Shown here in pieces: positions 23,622 to 32,226 of a stretch of 64,000 nt of DNA. A program made the position numbers and the translations under genes. The number at the start of each line of letters is the position of its first letter. Position 1 is the stretch's first letter. The stretch is from assembly GCA_910574635.1 (NCBI GenBank), contig CAJTCG010000010.1, forward strand, positions 1-64,000, read 5' to 3'. This stretch comes from Oscillospiraceae bacterium. Lineage in GTDB: Bacteria > Bacillota > Clostridia > Oscillospirales > Oscillospiraceae. Under the pieces are notes generated by a model, which was not told where the DNA came from, did not search any database, and saw nothing but the letters and a program-made list of their open reading frames with translations.

Positions 23622-25382
23622 ATGAGTGAAGAAAGCAATCTGTATACCTTTGAAAACGAAACCTACCGCAAGACCTACTGGCACACCTGCTCCCACATCC
23701 TGGCCCAGGCGGTGAAGCGGCTGTACCCGGAGGTGAAGCTGGCCATCGGTCCCTCCATCGACGAGGGCTTCTATTACGACATGGACTCTCCCTTCCCCTT
23801 CACCCCGGAGATCATGGAGAAAATCGAGGGCGAGATGCGGAAAATCTGCAAGGAGAAGCTGAAGCTGGAGCGCTTCGAGCTGCCCCGGGCGGAGGCCGTG
23901 AAGTTCATGGAGGAAAAGGGCGAGCCCTTCAAGGTGGAGCTCATCAACGACCTCCCCGAGGACGCCGCCATCAGCTTCTACAAGCAGGGCGAGTTCACGG
24001 ACCTCTGCGCTGGTCCTCACCTGGATTCTACAGGACGTGTAAAGGGAAATGCCATTAAGCTGACGGCCTGCAACGCCGCCTACTGGCGGGGAGACTCCAA
24101 CCGGGAAACCCTCCAGCGCATCTACGGCATCGCCTTCCCCAAGAAGGACGAGCTGGACGAATACCTCAAGCGCATTGAGGAGGCCAAGAAGCGGGACCAC
24201 CGGAAGCTGGGCAAGGAATTGGGCCTGTTCATGCTCCGGGACGAGGGCCCCGGCTTCCCCTTCTTCCTGCCCAAGGGCATGACGCTGAAAAATACCCTGC
24301 TGGACTATTGGCGGCAGGTCCACAAAAAGTACGGCTACGTGGAGATCTCCACCCCCATCATGCTGAACCGCCAGCTGTGGGAGCGCTCCGGCCACTGGGA
24401 CCACTACAAAAACAACATGTACACCACCGTCATCGACGAAGTGGACTTCGCGGTGAAGCCCATGAACTGCCCCGGCGGCATGCTGGTCTACGCCAGCGAG
24501 CCCCACTCCTATAAGGAGCTGCCCCTGCGGGTGGGGGAGATCGGCCTGGTCCACCGGCATGAGCTCTCCGGCGCCCTCCACGGCCTCTTCCGGGTCCGCT
24601 GCTTCAACCAGGACGACGCCCACGTCTTCATGACCCGGGAGCAGATGCAGGACGTTATCCAGGAGACGGTCCGCCTCTTCGACGAGGTCTACTCTACCTT
24701 CGGCCTCAGCTACACCATTGAGCTTTCCACCATGCCGGAGGACCACATCGGCACCGTGGAGGAGTGGGAGCGGAACCAGGACATTTTGAAAGCCGCCATC
24801 ACCGACATGGGCAAGGACTTTGTCATCAACGAGGGGGACGGCGCGTTCTACGGTCCCAAACTGGACTTCCACCTCTCCGACTCCCTGGGCCGGACCTGGC
24901 AGTGCGGCACCATCCAGCTGGACAGCCAGCTGCCGGAGCGCTTTGAGCTGGAGTACACCGGCGAGGACGGAGCGAAGCACCGCCCCGTCATGATTCACCG
25001 GGTGGTCCTGGGCTCCATCGAGCGCTTCATCGGCGTGATTACCGAGCACTTCGCCGGGGCCTTCCCCCTGTGGCTGAGCCCTGTCCAGGTGAAGGTCCTC
25101 ACCGTCACCGACCGGGCGGACGCTTACGCCGCGGAGCTTGCCAAGACCCTGGACAAGCTGGGCTTCCGGGTGGAGACCGACGTGCGCAACGAGAAGATCG
25201 GCAAGAAAATCCGGGAGGCCACCCTGGAGAAGGTCCCCTACATGCTGGTGGTGGGCGACCGGGACGTGGAAAACAAAACCGTCTCCGTCCGCACCCGGGG
25301 CGGCGAGGACCTGGGCGCCATGAGCCTGGAGGCCTTTGCCGCAAAGCTGCGGGAAGAAGTGGACAGCAAGGTCATTCTGTAA
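23622..25382 (+). CDS. thrS: Threonyl-tRNA synthetase without TGS domain
   Basis: A 586-residue class II synthetase. ATG 23622 is preceded by AAGGAGG. The usual N-terminal TGS (N1) domain of about 60 residues is absent: the protein begins almost directly with the N2 editing domain, HTCSHILAQAVKRLYP (HxxxH) near residue 20 and CAGPHLDST near 130 (zinc/editing His and Cys). The catalytic core has motif 2 HRHELSGALHGLFRVRCF, zinc ligand Cys in MNCPGGM, and motif 3 HRVVLGSIERF. The C-terminal anticodon-binding domain starts near 485 (LSPVQVKVLTV). Leaders and length show this is not a fragment; TGS-less ThrRS is known in some clostridia. Confidence 0.95.
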   Translation: MSEESNLYTFENETYRKTYWHTCSHILAQAVKRLYPEVKLAIGPSIDEGFYYDMDSPFPFTPEIMEKIEGEMRKICKEKLKLERFELPRAEAVKFMEEKGEPFKVELINDLPEDAAISFYKQGEFTDLCAGPHLDSTGRVKGNAIKLTACNAAYWRGDSNRETLQRIYGIAFPKKDELDEYLKRIEEAKKRDHRKLGKELGLFMLRDEGPGFPFFLPKGMTLKNTLLDYWRQVHKKYGYVEISTPIMLNRQLWERSGHWDHYKNNMYTTVIDEVDFAVKPMNCPGGMLVYASEPHSYKELPLRVGEIGLVHRHELSGALHGLFRVRCFNQDDAHVFMTREQMQDVIQETVRLFDEVYSTFGLSYTIELSTMPEDHIGTVEEWERNQDILKAAITDMGKDFVINEGDGAFYGPKLDFHLSDSLGRTWQCGTIQLDSQLPERFELEYTGEDGAKHRPVMIHRVVLGSIERFIGVITEHFAGAFPLWLSPVQVKVLTVTDRADAYAAELAKTLDKLGFRVETDVRNEKIGKKIREATLEKVPYMLVVGDRDVENKTVSVRTRGGEDLGAMSLEAFAAKLREEVDSKVIL

Positions 25383-25399
25383 ACCAAACGTATAAACGC

Positions 25400-25434
25400 A
25401 AGGGACGTATCCGTTTTGGATACGTCCCTTTTGT
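25400..25434. terminator. Terminator between thrS and glgP
   Basis: AAGGGACGTATCC and GGATACGTCCCTT form a 13-bp stem followed by TTGTTT; it serves thrS and may also stop the convergent glgP transcript. Confidence 0.88.
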
Positions 25435-25445
25435 TTGGCGTGCAA

Positions 25446-27872
25446 TTATTTGTGAGGTACGTGCCAGATGTTGTCGGCGTACTGGGCGATGGAGCGGTCG
25501 GCGGCGAAGATGCCGCTGCGGGCGATGTTGTGGAGGCTCATGCGGTTCCACTTGACGGGGTCGGCGTAGGTCTCCACCATGCGCTTTTCCGCCTCGCAGT
25601 AGGACGCGAAGTCCGCCAGGAGCAGGTACTCGTCGGCGGGGCTGCCGCCGAGCCCTAACAGGAGCCGCTGATAGAGGTCGTCGTAGCATACGCCGTCCCG
25701 GAAGCCGGTGCGCAGGGCGTCCATGGCCCGGCGGAGCTTCTCGTCCCGGTTATACCAGCGCTGGGGCACGTAGCCCTCCCGCTTGAGGGCCTCCACCTCG
25801 TCGGCGTGGAGGCCGAAGAGGAACATGTTCTCGTCTCCCAGCACCTCATGCATCTCCACGTTGGCGCCGTCCAGGGTGCCCACGGTCAGGGCGCCGTTCA
25901 TCATGAATTTCATGTTTCCGGTGCCGCTGGCTTCCTTGCCGGCGGTGGAGATCTGCTGGCTCACCTCGCTGGCGGGCATCAGCACCTCCGCCAGGGAAAC
26001 CCGGTAGTTCTCCAGGAAGACCACCTGGAGCTTATCCTTGCAGACGGGGTCGTTTTCGATCTGGTCCGCCAGGGAGTTGATCAGGCGGATGATCCGCTTG
26101 GCCACCTCGTAGCCCGGGGCCGCCTTCGCGCCGAAGAGGAAGGTGTGGGGCTGGGTGATGGCGTTGGGATCGTCCCGCAGCTTCTGGTACAGGGCGATGA
26201 TGTGCAGCACGTTCAAAAGCTGGCGCTTATACTCGTGAAGCCGTTTGGCCTGAACGTCGAAGATGGCGTCGGGGTTCAGAATGACGCCCCGGCTCCGCTT
26301 GGCGTGAACGGCGAGGGCCTCTTTGTTTTTCCGCTTGATCTCCGCCAGCCGGTTTAATACGGTCTGGTCGTCCGCGTAGGCGTCCAGCTTCTGGAGGACG
26401 GAGGCGTCGGAGAGGTAGGCGTCCCCGCCGGTCAGCTCCTTGATGAGGCCGTCCAGGCCGGGGTTGATCTCGCTGAGCCAGCGGCGGTGGTCAATGCCGT
26501 TGGTGACGTTTTGGAACTTTGTGGGCTCCATGGCGCAGGCGTCCTTGAAGACGTCGTTGCGCAGGATGTCGGAGTGGAGGGCGGACACGCCGTTGACGGC
26601 CATGCCTCCGGCGATGCACAGGTTTGCCATGCGGACCTGACCGTCCCAGATGATGGCCATTTCCTTCGTTTTGGCGGGGTCATGGTAGAAGGACTCAACC
26701 CGCTTCTGCCAGCGGTTGGAGATCTCCTGAATGATTTGCCAGATGCGGGGCAGACGGCGCTCCATCAGGGTCTGGGGCCAGCGCTCCAGAGCCTCGGCCA
26801 GGACGGTGTGGTTCGTGTAGGCCACGGCGTGGGTGGTGATATACCAGGCGTCGTCCCAGTTCATTCCCGTGTCGTCAATGAGGACCCGCATCAGCTCCGG
26901 AATGACCAGAGTGGGGTGGGTGTCGTTGATTTGGATGACGTTTTTCTCATGGAAGTTTTTCAGCGTCCCATAGGTGTCCAGATGCTTGGCGGTGATGGAC
27001 TGGATGGTGGCGGAGACGAAGAAATACTGCTGCTTGAGCCGGAGGGATTTGCCCTCGATGTGGTTGTCGTCGGGGTAGAGGACCTTGGCAATGGTTTCCG
27101 CCATGGTCTCCTCCTCGGCGGCTTTCAGGTACTCGCCCTGGCCGAAGAGGCTCATGTCGATGGCCTTGGTCGGCCGGGGGTCCCACAGGCGGAGGACGTT
27201 GACATGCCCCGTGCCGTATCCGGCGATTTCCATGTCGTAGGGGATCGCCTGGATTGTGGTGGCGTTTTCATTGACCGTGTGGAGATGGCCGTCCGCCCAG
27301 AACTCCCGGACGGTGCCGCCAAAGGAAACCATTTGCGCTTCGGCGGGCTTGGGCAGCAGCCAGGCCGCGCCCAGGTCCTTCCAGTGGTCGGGGAGTTCCA
27401 CCTGCTGGCCCTCCACAATCTTCTGCTTGAACAGGCCCAGCTCATAGCAGATGGAATAGCCGGTGGCGGGGATCTCCAGGGTGGTCATGGAATCCAGATA
27501 GCAGGCGGCCAGGCGCCCAAGACCCCCGTTGCCCAGCGCCGCGTCGGGCTCCATCTCGAAGATGTCCCCGGCCTTGAAGCCCAGGTGCTCCAGGGCCTCT
27601 TTCAGCTGAGGCAGCAGATCCAGGTTATAGGCGTTTTTCATCAGGCTGCGGCCGATGAGGAATTCCATAGACAGGTAGTGGACCTGCTTTTTCTTGTTCT
27701 GACGGGTCTTCTTCCGGGTTTCAACCTCCCGGAGGGCCATCATATCCCGGAGGACCAGGGCGCTGGCCCGCATCATTTCGCCGTCGGTGGCCTCATCGGC
27801 GGCTTTGCCGAAGTTGGTCATCAGTTTGGCGGACAGGGCTTCTTCCAGTTCTTTCGTCGTAATCGATGCCAT
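25446..27872 (-). CDS. glgP: Glycogen/maltodextrin phosphorylase
   Basis: An 808-residue GT35 enzyme that releases glucose-1-phosphate from glycogen ends. Family marks: YLSMEFLIGRSL near 65, DAALGNGGLGRLAACYLDS near 110, and the pyridoxal-phosphate lysine region EASGTGNMKFMMNGA followed by GTLDGANVEM in the last third. Length is typical of bacterial phosphorylases. ATG 27872 (MASITTKELEE) is preferred over GTG 27884, since GGAG is 11 bases upstream and the start follows the glgA stop by 8 bases. It is the last gene of the glycogen cluster and provides the degradative branch in the same transcript as the synthase. Confidence 0.94.
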   Translation of the reverse strand: MASITTKELEEALSAKLMTNFGKAADEATDGEMMRASALVLRDMMALREVETRKKTRQNKKKQVHYLSMEFLIGRSLMKNAYNLDLLPQLKEALEHLGFKAGDIFEMEPDAALGNGGLGRLAACYLDSMTTLEIPATGYSICYELGLFKQKIVEGQQVELPDHWKDLGAAWLLPKPAEAQMVSFGGTVREFWADGHLHTVNENATTIQAIPYDMEIAGYGTGHVNVLRLWDPRPTKAIDMSLFGQGEYLKAAEEETMAETIAKVLYPDDNHIEGKSLRLKQQYFFVSATIQSITAKHLDTYGTLKNFHEKNVIQINDTHPTLVIPELMRVLIDDTGMNWDDAWYITTHAVAYTNHTVLAEALERWPQTLMERRLPRIWQIIQEISNRWQKRVESFYHDPAKTKEMAIIWDGQVRMANLCIAGGMAVNGVSALHSDILRNDVFKDACAMEPTKFQNVTNGIDHRRWLSEINPGLDGLIKELTGGDAYLSDASVLQKLDAYADDQTVLNRLAEIKRKNKEALAVHAKRSRGVILNPDAIFDVQAKRLHEYKRQLLNVLHIIALYQKLRDDPNAITQPHTFLFGAKAAPGYEVAKRIIRLINSLADQIENDPVCKDKLQVVFLENYRVSLAEVLMPASEVSQQISTAGKEASGTGNMKFMMNGALTVGTLDGANVEMHEVLGDENMFLFGLHADEVEALKREGYVPQRWYNRDEKLRRAMDALRTGFRDGVCYDDLYQRLLLGLGGSPADEYLLLADFASYCEAEKRMVETYADPVKWNRMSLHNIARSGIFAADRSIAQYADNIWHVPHK

Positions 27873-27880
27873 AAGCGTTC

Positions 27881-29731
27881 TCACTCCGCAGACTTTTTCT
27901 TGCCGGCGGTTCCTTTCTTTGAGGTTGACTTCTTTTCGGTTTTCTTCTCAGCTTTGTCAGCTTTGGAGGCGGTTTTAGAAGCGGCTTTCCGAGTCTTCTT
28001 GGCGGGCTTCTCAGGGGCGGGAGCGGGCTCCTCAACAGGCGCGGGCTCCTCGGCGGGAGCGGCTTCCACGGCGGGCGCGGGCTCCTCGGCGGGAGCGGCT
28101 TCCACGGCGGGAGCGGGCTCCTCGGCGGGGGCGGCTTCCACGGCGGGAGCGGGCTCCTCGGCAGGGGCGGCTTCCACGGCGGGCGCGGGCTCCTCAGCGG
28201 GGGCGGCTTCCACGACAGGCGCGGGCTCCTCAGCGGGGGCGGCCTCTCCCTCGGAAACCTCCAGGGCCCGGCGGGTGTCGCTGTGGATGGGCCAGGTCTG
28301 GCCGGTGATGGTGGCATAGATGCGCAGATACTCCCTGGCGCTGCGGGCCCAGCTGAAATCGCAGGACATGGCCCGCTGGCGGAGCCGTCCGAAGACGTCG
28401 GGATAGTCCTTATATAGGTACACGGCCTCCCGGATAACATGGAGCATGTCGCCGCTGGAGTAGTTGGCGAAGGAGAAGCCGTTTCCGGCATCCCGCCAGG
28501 ACTCGCAGGGCTGGACGGTATCCTTCAAGCCGCCGGTCTCCCGGACGATGGGCACGGTGCCGTAGCGCATGGCGATCATTTGGCTCAGGCCGCAGGGCTC
28601 GCTCTTGGAGGGCATGAGGAAGAGGTCCGCGCCGGCGTAAATGGCCATGGACAGATCTTCGTTATAGTCCATGCGGACGGACATCCGGCCAGGATACTGC
28701 TGGGCGGCCCAGCCGAAGAAGTCCTCATACCGCTGGTCGCCGGTGCCCAGGACCACCAGCTGCATGGGGAGCTCCATCATATCGTGGAGCACCTCGCAGA
28801 TCAGGTCCAGGCCCTTGTGGGAGACCAGGCGGCTTACCATAGCCACAATGGGGGTATGGGGCTCCTCCCGCAGGCCCACCATCCGCTGGAGCTCGGCTTT
28901 GCAGGCGTCTTTGCCTTCCATATCCTCGAGGGAGAAATTCTTCAGAATGCGCCCGTCGGTCCGGGGGTCGTAGAGCTTCATGTCGATGCCGTTCAACACG
29001 CCGGAGAGCTTGTTGGAGCACTGGCGCATGATGCCCTCCATCCGGTGGGCAAAGTAGGGCATTTTCAGCTCGTTGGCGTAGGTGGGGGAGACGGCGTTAA
29101 CCGCGTCGGCGCAGAGGATGGCGCCCTTGAGGAGGTTGGCGTCCCCGTCCAGCAGCATGGTGCCGTCCTTGGCCCAGCCGGCGTCCAGGCCGAAGAGTTC
29201 GCCCAGGACGTAGGGGTTGTACCGGCCCTGATACTCGATGTTGTGGATGGTGACCACGGTCTTGATGGAGCGGTAGCGGTCTTCCCGCACGCCGTCGTCC
29301 TTCAGGTAGATGGGGACCAGGGCGGACTGCCAGTCGTTGCAGTGAACGACCTCGGGCCAGAATTTGAAGTGGTCCAGCATCCGCACCACGGCCCGGGAAA
29401 AGAAAGCGAAGCGCTCGCCGTCGTCGGCCTGGCCGTAGAGGGAACCCCGGTTGAAGTACTGCTCGTTGTCCAGGAAGTACCAGGTCACGCCGTCCTTCTC
29501 CAGGGAGAAGAGGCCGCAGTAATTGTGCCGCCAGGCCAGGTCTACGTAGTCGTAGCACTCGAATTTCAGCTCGTTTCCGAAGCGCTCCCGGACCCGCTGG
29601 TAGAGGGGCAGGACCACGGCCACCTCGGCGCCCTGCTCCGCCAGGGCGGGGGGAAGGGAACCGGCCACGTCGGCGAGGCCGCCTGTTTTACAGAAGGGGA
29701 CCGCTTCGCTGGTCACATACAAGATTTTCAT
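27881..29731 (-). CDS. glgA: Glycogen synthase with an unusual repeat plus Lys-rich C-terminal tail
   Basis: A 616-residue GT5 synthase transferring glucose from ADP-glucose. The core (1-490) has KTGGLADVAGSLP (ADP-glucose loop, near residues 15-27), HCNDWQSALVP, SPTYANELK, and the C-terminal ESEPCGLSQMIAMRYG-like segment (SKSEPCGLSQ). Normal GlgA ends near 480. Here about 120 extra residues follow: five 12-residue units of AAPAEEPAP(A/V)VE, an EEPAPAPE stretch, then 42 residues dominated by Lys, Ala, Ser and Thr (KKTEKKSTSKKGTAGKKK). ATG 29731 lies six bases after AAAAGGAG. It has its own sigma-A promoter and is followed by glgP. Confidence 0.94.
   Translation of the reverse strand: MKILYVTSEAVPFCKTGGLADVAGSLPPALAEQGAEVAVVLPLYQRVRERFGNELKFECYDYVDLAWRHNYCGLFSLEKDGVTWYFLDNEQYFNRGSLYGQADDGERFAFFSRAVVRMLDHFKFWPEVVHCNDWQSALVPIYLKDDGVREDRYRSIKTVVTIHNIEYQGRYNPYVLGELFGLDAGWAKDGTMLLDGDANLLKGAILCADAVNAVSPTYANELKMPYFAHRMEGIMRQCSNKLSGVLNGIDMKLYDPRTDGRILKNFSLEDMEGKDACKAELQRMVGLREEPHTPIVAMVSRLVSHKGLDLICEVLHDMMELPMQLVVLGTGDQRYEDFFGWAAQQYPGRMSVRMDYNEDLSMAIYAGADLFLMPSKSEPCGLSQMIAMRYGTVPIVRETGGLKDTVQPCESWRDAGNGFSFANYSSGDMLHVIREAVYLYKDYPDVFGRLRQRAMSCDFSWARSAREYLRIYATITGQTWPIHSDTRRALEVSEGEAAPAEEPAPVVEAAPAEEPAPAVEAAPAEEPAPAVEAAPAEEPAPAVEAAPAEEPAPAVEAAPAEEPAPVEEPAPAPEKPAKKTRKAASKTASKADKAEKKTEKKSTSKKGTAGKKKSAE
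28010..28243 (-). repeat. 36-bp tandem repeats inside glgA
   Basis: The Pro/Glu/Ala tail is encoded by five full 36-bp units plus a shortened sixth, nearly identical at DNA level. Such repeats are prone to copy-number change by slippage, so tail length may differ between strains. Confidence 0.85.
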
Positions 29732-29829
29732 ACACGTACTCCTTTTCATATCGGCCCCGGCGCGGGCCGGAGGCACGAGACTTTGGAAGGGATCGGCGGC
29801 TGAAACGCCGCCGGAAAAGCGCTGCCCTT

Positions 29830-29858
29830 ATTATACCAAATTGTGGGGCCGGGGTCAA
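29830..29858 (-). promoter_or_regulatory. Sigma-A promoter of glgA-glgP
   Basis: Minus-strand TTGACC (29853-29858), 17 bp, perfect TATAAT (29830-29835). The leader of about 90 bases contains a GGCGGC-GTTTCA-GCCGCC hairpin. Confidence 0.88.
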
Positions 29859-29875
29859 TCCGGCCTTTCAATCAT

Positions 29876-29903
29876 AAAAGGGGGACGAGGCCGCCCCCCT
29901 TTT
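29876..29903 (-). terminator. Terminator after glgD
   Basis: AAAAGGGGG and CCCCCTTTT pair around a GC-rich loop, eight bases after the glgD stop, splitting the cluster into glgBCD and glgAP transcripts. Confidence 0.8.
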
Positions 29904-29911
29904 ATGAAACT

Positions 29912-31024
29912 TTATACCTTGCTGCCCTTGGCCAGGACAATGGGATAGGTGACATGACCCATCAGCGTCCGGCCGGGAAGGACCTCGACATCCTTGTCGG
30001 CAATGATATAGCTCAGCTGCGCGTCCTTGCGGACAATGGAGTCCTTGAAAATCACGCAGTTGCGCACCACCGCGCCGGCCTCCACAGTAACGCCGGGGAA
30101 GAGAATGGAGTTCTCTACCACGCCCTCGATGGAGCAGCCGTCGCCGAACAGAGAGTTGACGCACTTGCCGCCGGAGCCGATGTAGGTAGAGCTGAGGTCC
30201 GCGTTCTTGGCCCGGACGGGGCGCTGCGCGCAGAACAGATCCGCCCGGATGGCGGGGTCCAGCAGCTGCATGCTGCGGTCGTAATACTCCTGGACGGAAC
30301 GAATTTGGGCGGCGTAGCCCTTCCAGATATAGCTCTGGATGTTCAGCTGGTCCTTCCGGGCCTGGAGCACGTCCCCCCGCCAGCTGAGCTGGTCCTTAGC
30401 GGCGCAGTCGTCCACCAGTTCCAGCAGCAGCTTCTTGGAAACCACGTAGGTTCCCAGCCCCCGGAGGCCCCGGGGAGTGTGGGGGCTGACAAAGACCTCG
30501 GCGACCCGGCCGCCCTCTCCCACCTGGAAGTAGGTGCCGTCCTCGGTCATGAAGCTGTCGTTGGCGCAGACCACGGTGATGTCCGCCCCGGATTTCAGAT
30601 GGTTTTCATACACGTCGCTCAGGGGCAGGTTGGCCACCAGATCGCCGTCCATCATGACCACATAGTCCTGGCGGATTTCTTCCAGATAAGTCCGCACGGC
30701 GGTCAGGGCCTCGATATGGCCCCGGTAGGGCATGGCGCCCCACTCGCCCTTATAGTTAAAGGGGGGCAGAAGGCGCAGGCCGCCCCGCTTGCGGCTCAGG
30801 TCCCAGTCCTTGCCGGTGCCCAAGTGGTCCAGCAGGCTTTGGTAATGGCCGTGGAGAATGATGCCCACGTCGGTGGCCCCGGCGTTGACCAGGCCGGAGA
30901 GGGCGAAGTCCACCGCCCGGAACCTTCCGCCGAAGGGAATGGAGGCGGAGGAGCGGATGGAACCCAGCTCCTGGAGGTTGCCGCGGCGCTCATAGGTGAA
31001 AATAATTCCGTGCAGTCCGTTCAT
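29912..31024 (-). CDS. glgD: GlgD, regulatory-type subunit of ADP-glucose pyrophosphorylase
   Basis: A 370-residue paralogue of GlgC. The nucleotidyltransferase fold is kept ([17 protein letters not shown]), but the N-terminal GGxGxRL loop of GlgC is replaced by [13 protein letters not shown], so catalysis is probably impaired. The C-terminal half is a left-handed beta helix with hexapeptide repeats ([20 protein letters not shown]). In Firmicutes GlgD pairs with GlgC as GlgCD heterotetramers and modulates activity. Its ATG overlaps the glgC stop (ATGA), which suggests stoichiometric translation. Confidence 0.93.
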   Translation of the reverse strand: MNGLHGIIFTYERRGNLQELGSIRSSASIPFGGRFRAVDFALSGLVNAGATDVGIILHGHYQSLLDHLGTGKDWDLSRKRGGLRLLPPFNYKGEWGAMPYRGHIEALTAVRTYLEEIRQDYVVMMDGDLVANLPLSDVYENHLKSGADITVVCANDSFMTEDGTYFQVGEGGRVAEVFVSPHTPRGLRGLGTYVVSKKLLLELVDDCAAKDQLSWRGDVLQARKDQLNIQSYIWKGYAAQIRSVQEYYDRSMQLLDPAIRADLFCAQRPVRAKNADLSSTYIGSGGKCVNSLFGDGCSIEGVVENSILFPGVTVEAGAVVRNCVIFKDSIVRKDAQLSYIIADKDVEVLPGRTLMGHVTYPIVLAKGSKV

Positions 31025-32226
31025 TTGGACACCTCCTCACCGTTGCGGTTCAGCATGATACCCGCTTTGGCGTCTTTGCCCTCAGGCAGCTGGCAGCCCG
31101 GGGCCAGCACCGTCAGGCCCCAGCCCTCCGGCGTATTTTCCGGCGTGCCGCCCACGCGGCAGCCCGGGCCGATCTTGCAGCCCTCGCCCAGGATGGCGTA
31201 CTCCACCACCGCGCCGGGGGCCACTTCCACGTTGGGGAAGAGAACGGAATAGCGGACCGCCGCGCCCTCGCCCACGGTGACGTTCTGGGAGAGGACGGAG
31301 TTCTCCACCACGCCCTCCAGCACGCTGCCCCGGTTCACGGCGCTGTGGGCCACCGCGGAGTTCTCGCCCAGGAAGGCGGGCGGAGCGCTGACGGAGCGGG
31401 CGTAGATGGGCCAGGAGCGGTCCCGCAGGTCCAGGCCGGACTCGGGGGCCAGCATGTCCATATTGGCGTCCCAAAGGGATTCCAGGGTGCCCACGTCCTT
31501 CCAGTAGCCGGCAAAGCGGTAGGCGGCCATGCGCTCATTGTTCGCCAGCATGGAGGGGATGATGTTCTTTCCGAAGTCGTTTTCGGACCCTTCCGTGTTC
31601 TCATCGTCGATAAGGTACTGCCGCAGGGCCTTCCAGGAGAATACGTAAATGCCCATGGAAGCCAGGTTGCTCTTGGGCTCCTTGGGTTTTTCGGCAAACT
31701 CGGTGATCATGTCGTCCCCGTCCACGCTCATGATGCCGAAGCGGGGCGCCTCGGCCCAGGGCACCTCCATGACGGAGATGGTGCAGGCGGCGTTTGCCGC
31801 CTTGTGGCGGGCCAGCATGTCGGAATAGTCCATCTTGTAAATGTGATCGCCGGAGAGGATGACCACGTACTCGGGGTCGTGCATATCGATGAAGCCCAGG
31901 TTCTGATAGATGGCGTTGGCGGTGCCCTTGTACCAGGTGCCGCCCTTGGCCCCCTGGTAGGGAGGCAGGATGTGGACGCCGCCGGTGGACCCGTCCAGGT
32001 CCCAGGGCTGGCCGCTGCCGATATAGCTGTTCAGCTCCAGGGGGCGGTACTGGGTCAGCACGCCCACGGTGTCGATGCCGGAATTGGTGCAGTTGGAGAG
32101 GGGGAAGTCGATGATGCGGTACTTGCCGCCGAAGGGAACGGCGGGCTTTGCCATGTCTCCGGTGAGGACATAAAGGCGGCTGCCCTGTCCTCCGGCCAGC
32201 AGCATGGCAATGCATTCTTTCTTCAT
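31021..32226 (-). CDS. glgC: Glucose-1-phosphate adenylyltransferase (ADP-glucose pyrophosphorylase)
   Basis: A 401-residue enzyme making ADP-glucose, the committed step of glycogen synthesis. It has the catalytic loop [14 protein letters not shown] (residues 9-22), [39 protein letters not shown] with the metal-binding Asp, and [12 protein letters not shown] beta-helix C-terminus (hexapeptide repeats from about 290) follows, as in allosterically controlled enzymes. Length is slightly short of E. coli GlgC (431) but usual for Firmicutes. ATGA overlaps with both glgB upstream and glgD downstream indicate tight coupling. Confidence 0.95.
   Translation of the reverse strand: MKKECIAMLLAGGQGSRLYVLTGDMAKPAVPFGGKYRIIDFPLSNCTNSGIDTVGVLTQYRPLELNSYIGSGQPWDLDGSTGGVHILPPYQGAKGGTWYKGTANAIYQNLGFIDMHDPEYVVILSGDHIYKMDYSDMLARHKAANAACTISVMEVPWAEAPRFGIMSVDGDDMITEFAEKPKEPKSNLASMGIYVFSWKALRQYLIDDENTEGSENDFGKNIIPSMLANNERMAAYRFAGYWKDVGTLESLWDANMDMLAPESGLDLRDRSWPIYARSVSAPPAFLGENSAVAHSAVNRGSVLEGVVENSVLSQNVTVGEGAAVRYSVLFPNVEVAPGAVVEYAILGEGCKIGPGCRVGGTPENTPEGWGLTVLAPGCQLPEGKDAKAGIMLNRNGEEVSK

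Noticed and set aside
28010-28243. CRISPR-like array suggested by regular 36-bp repeats
   Set aside because: The repeats are contiguous without spacers and encode an in-frame Pro/Glu/Ala repeat in glgA.
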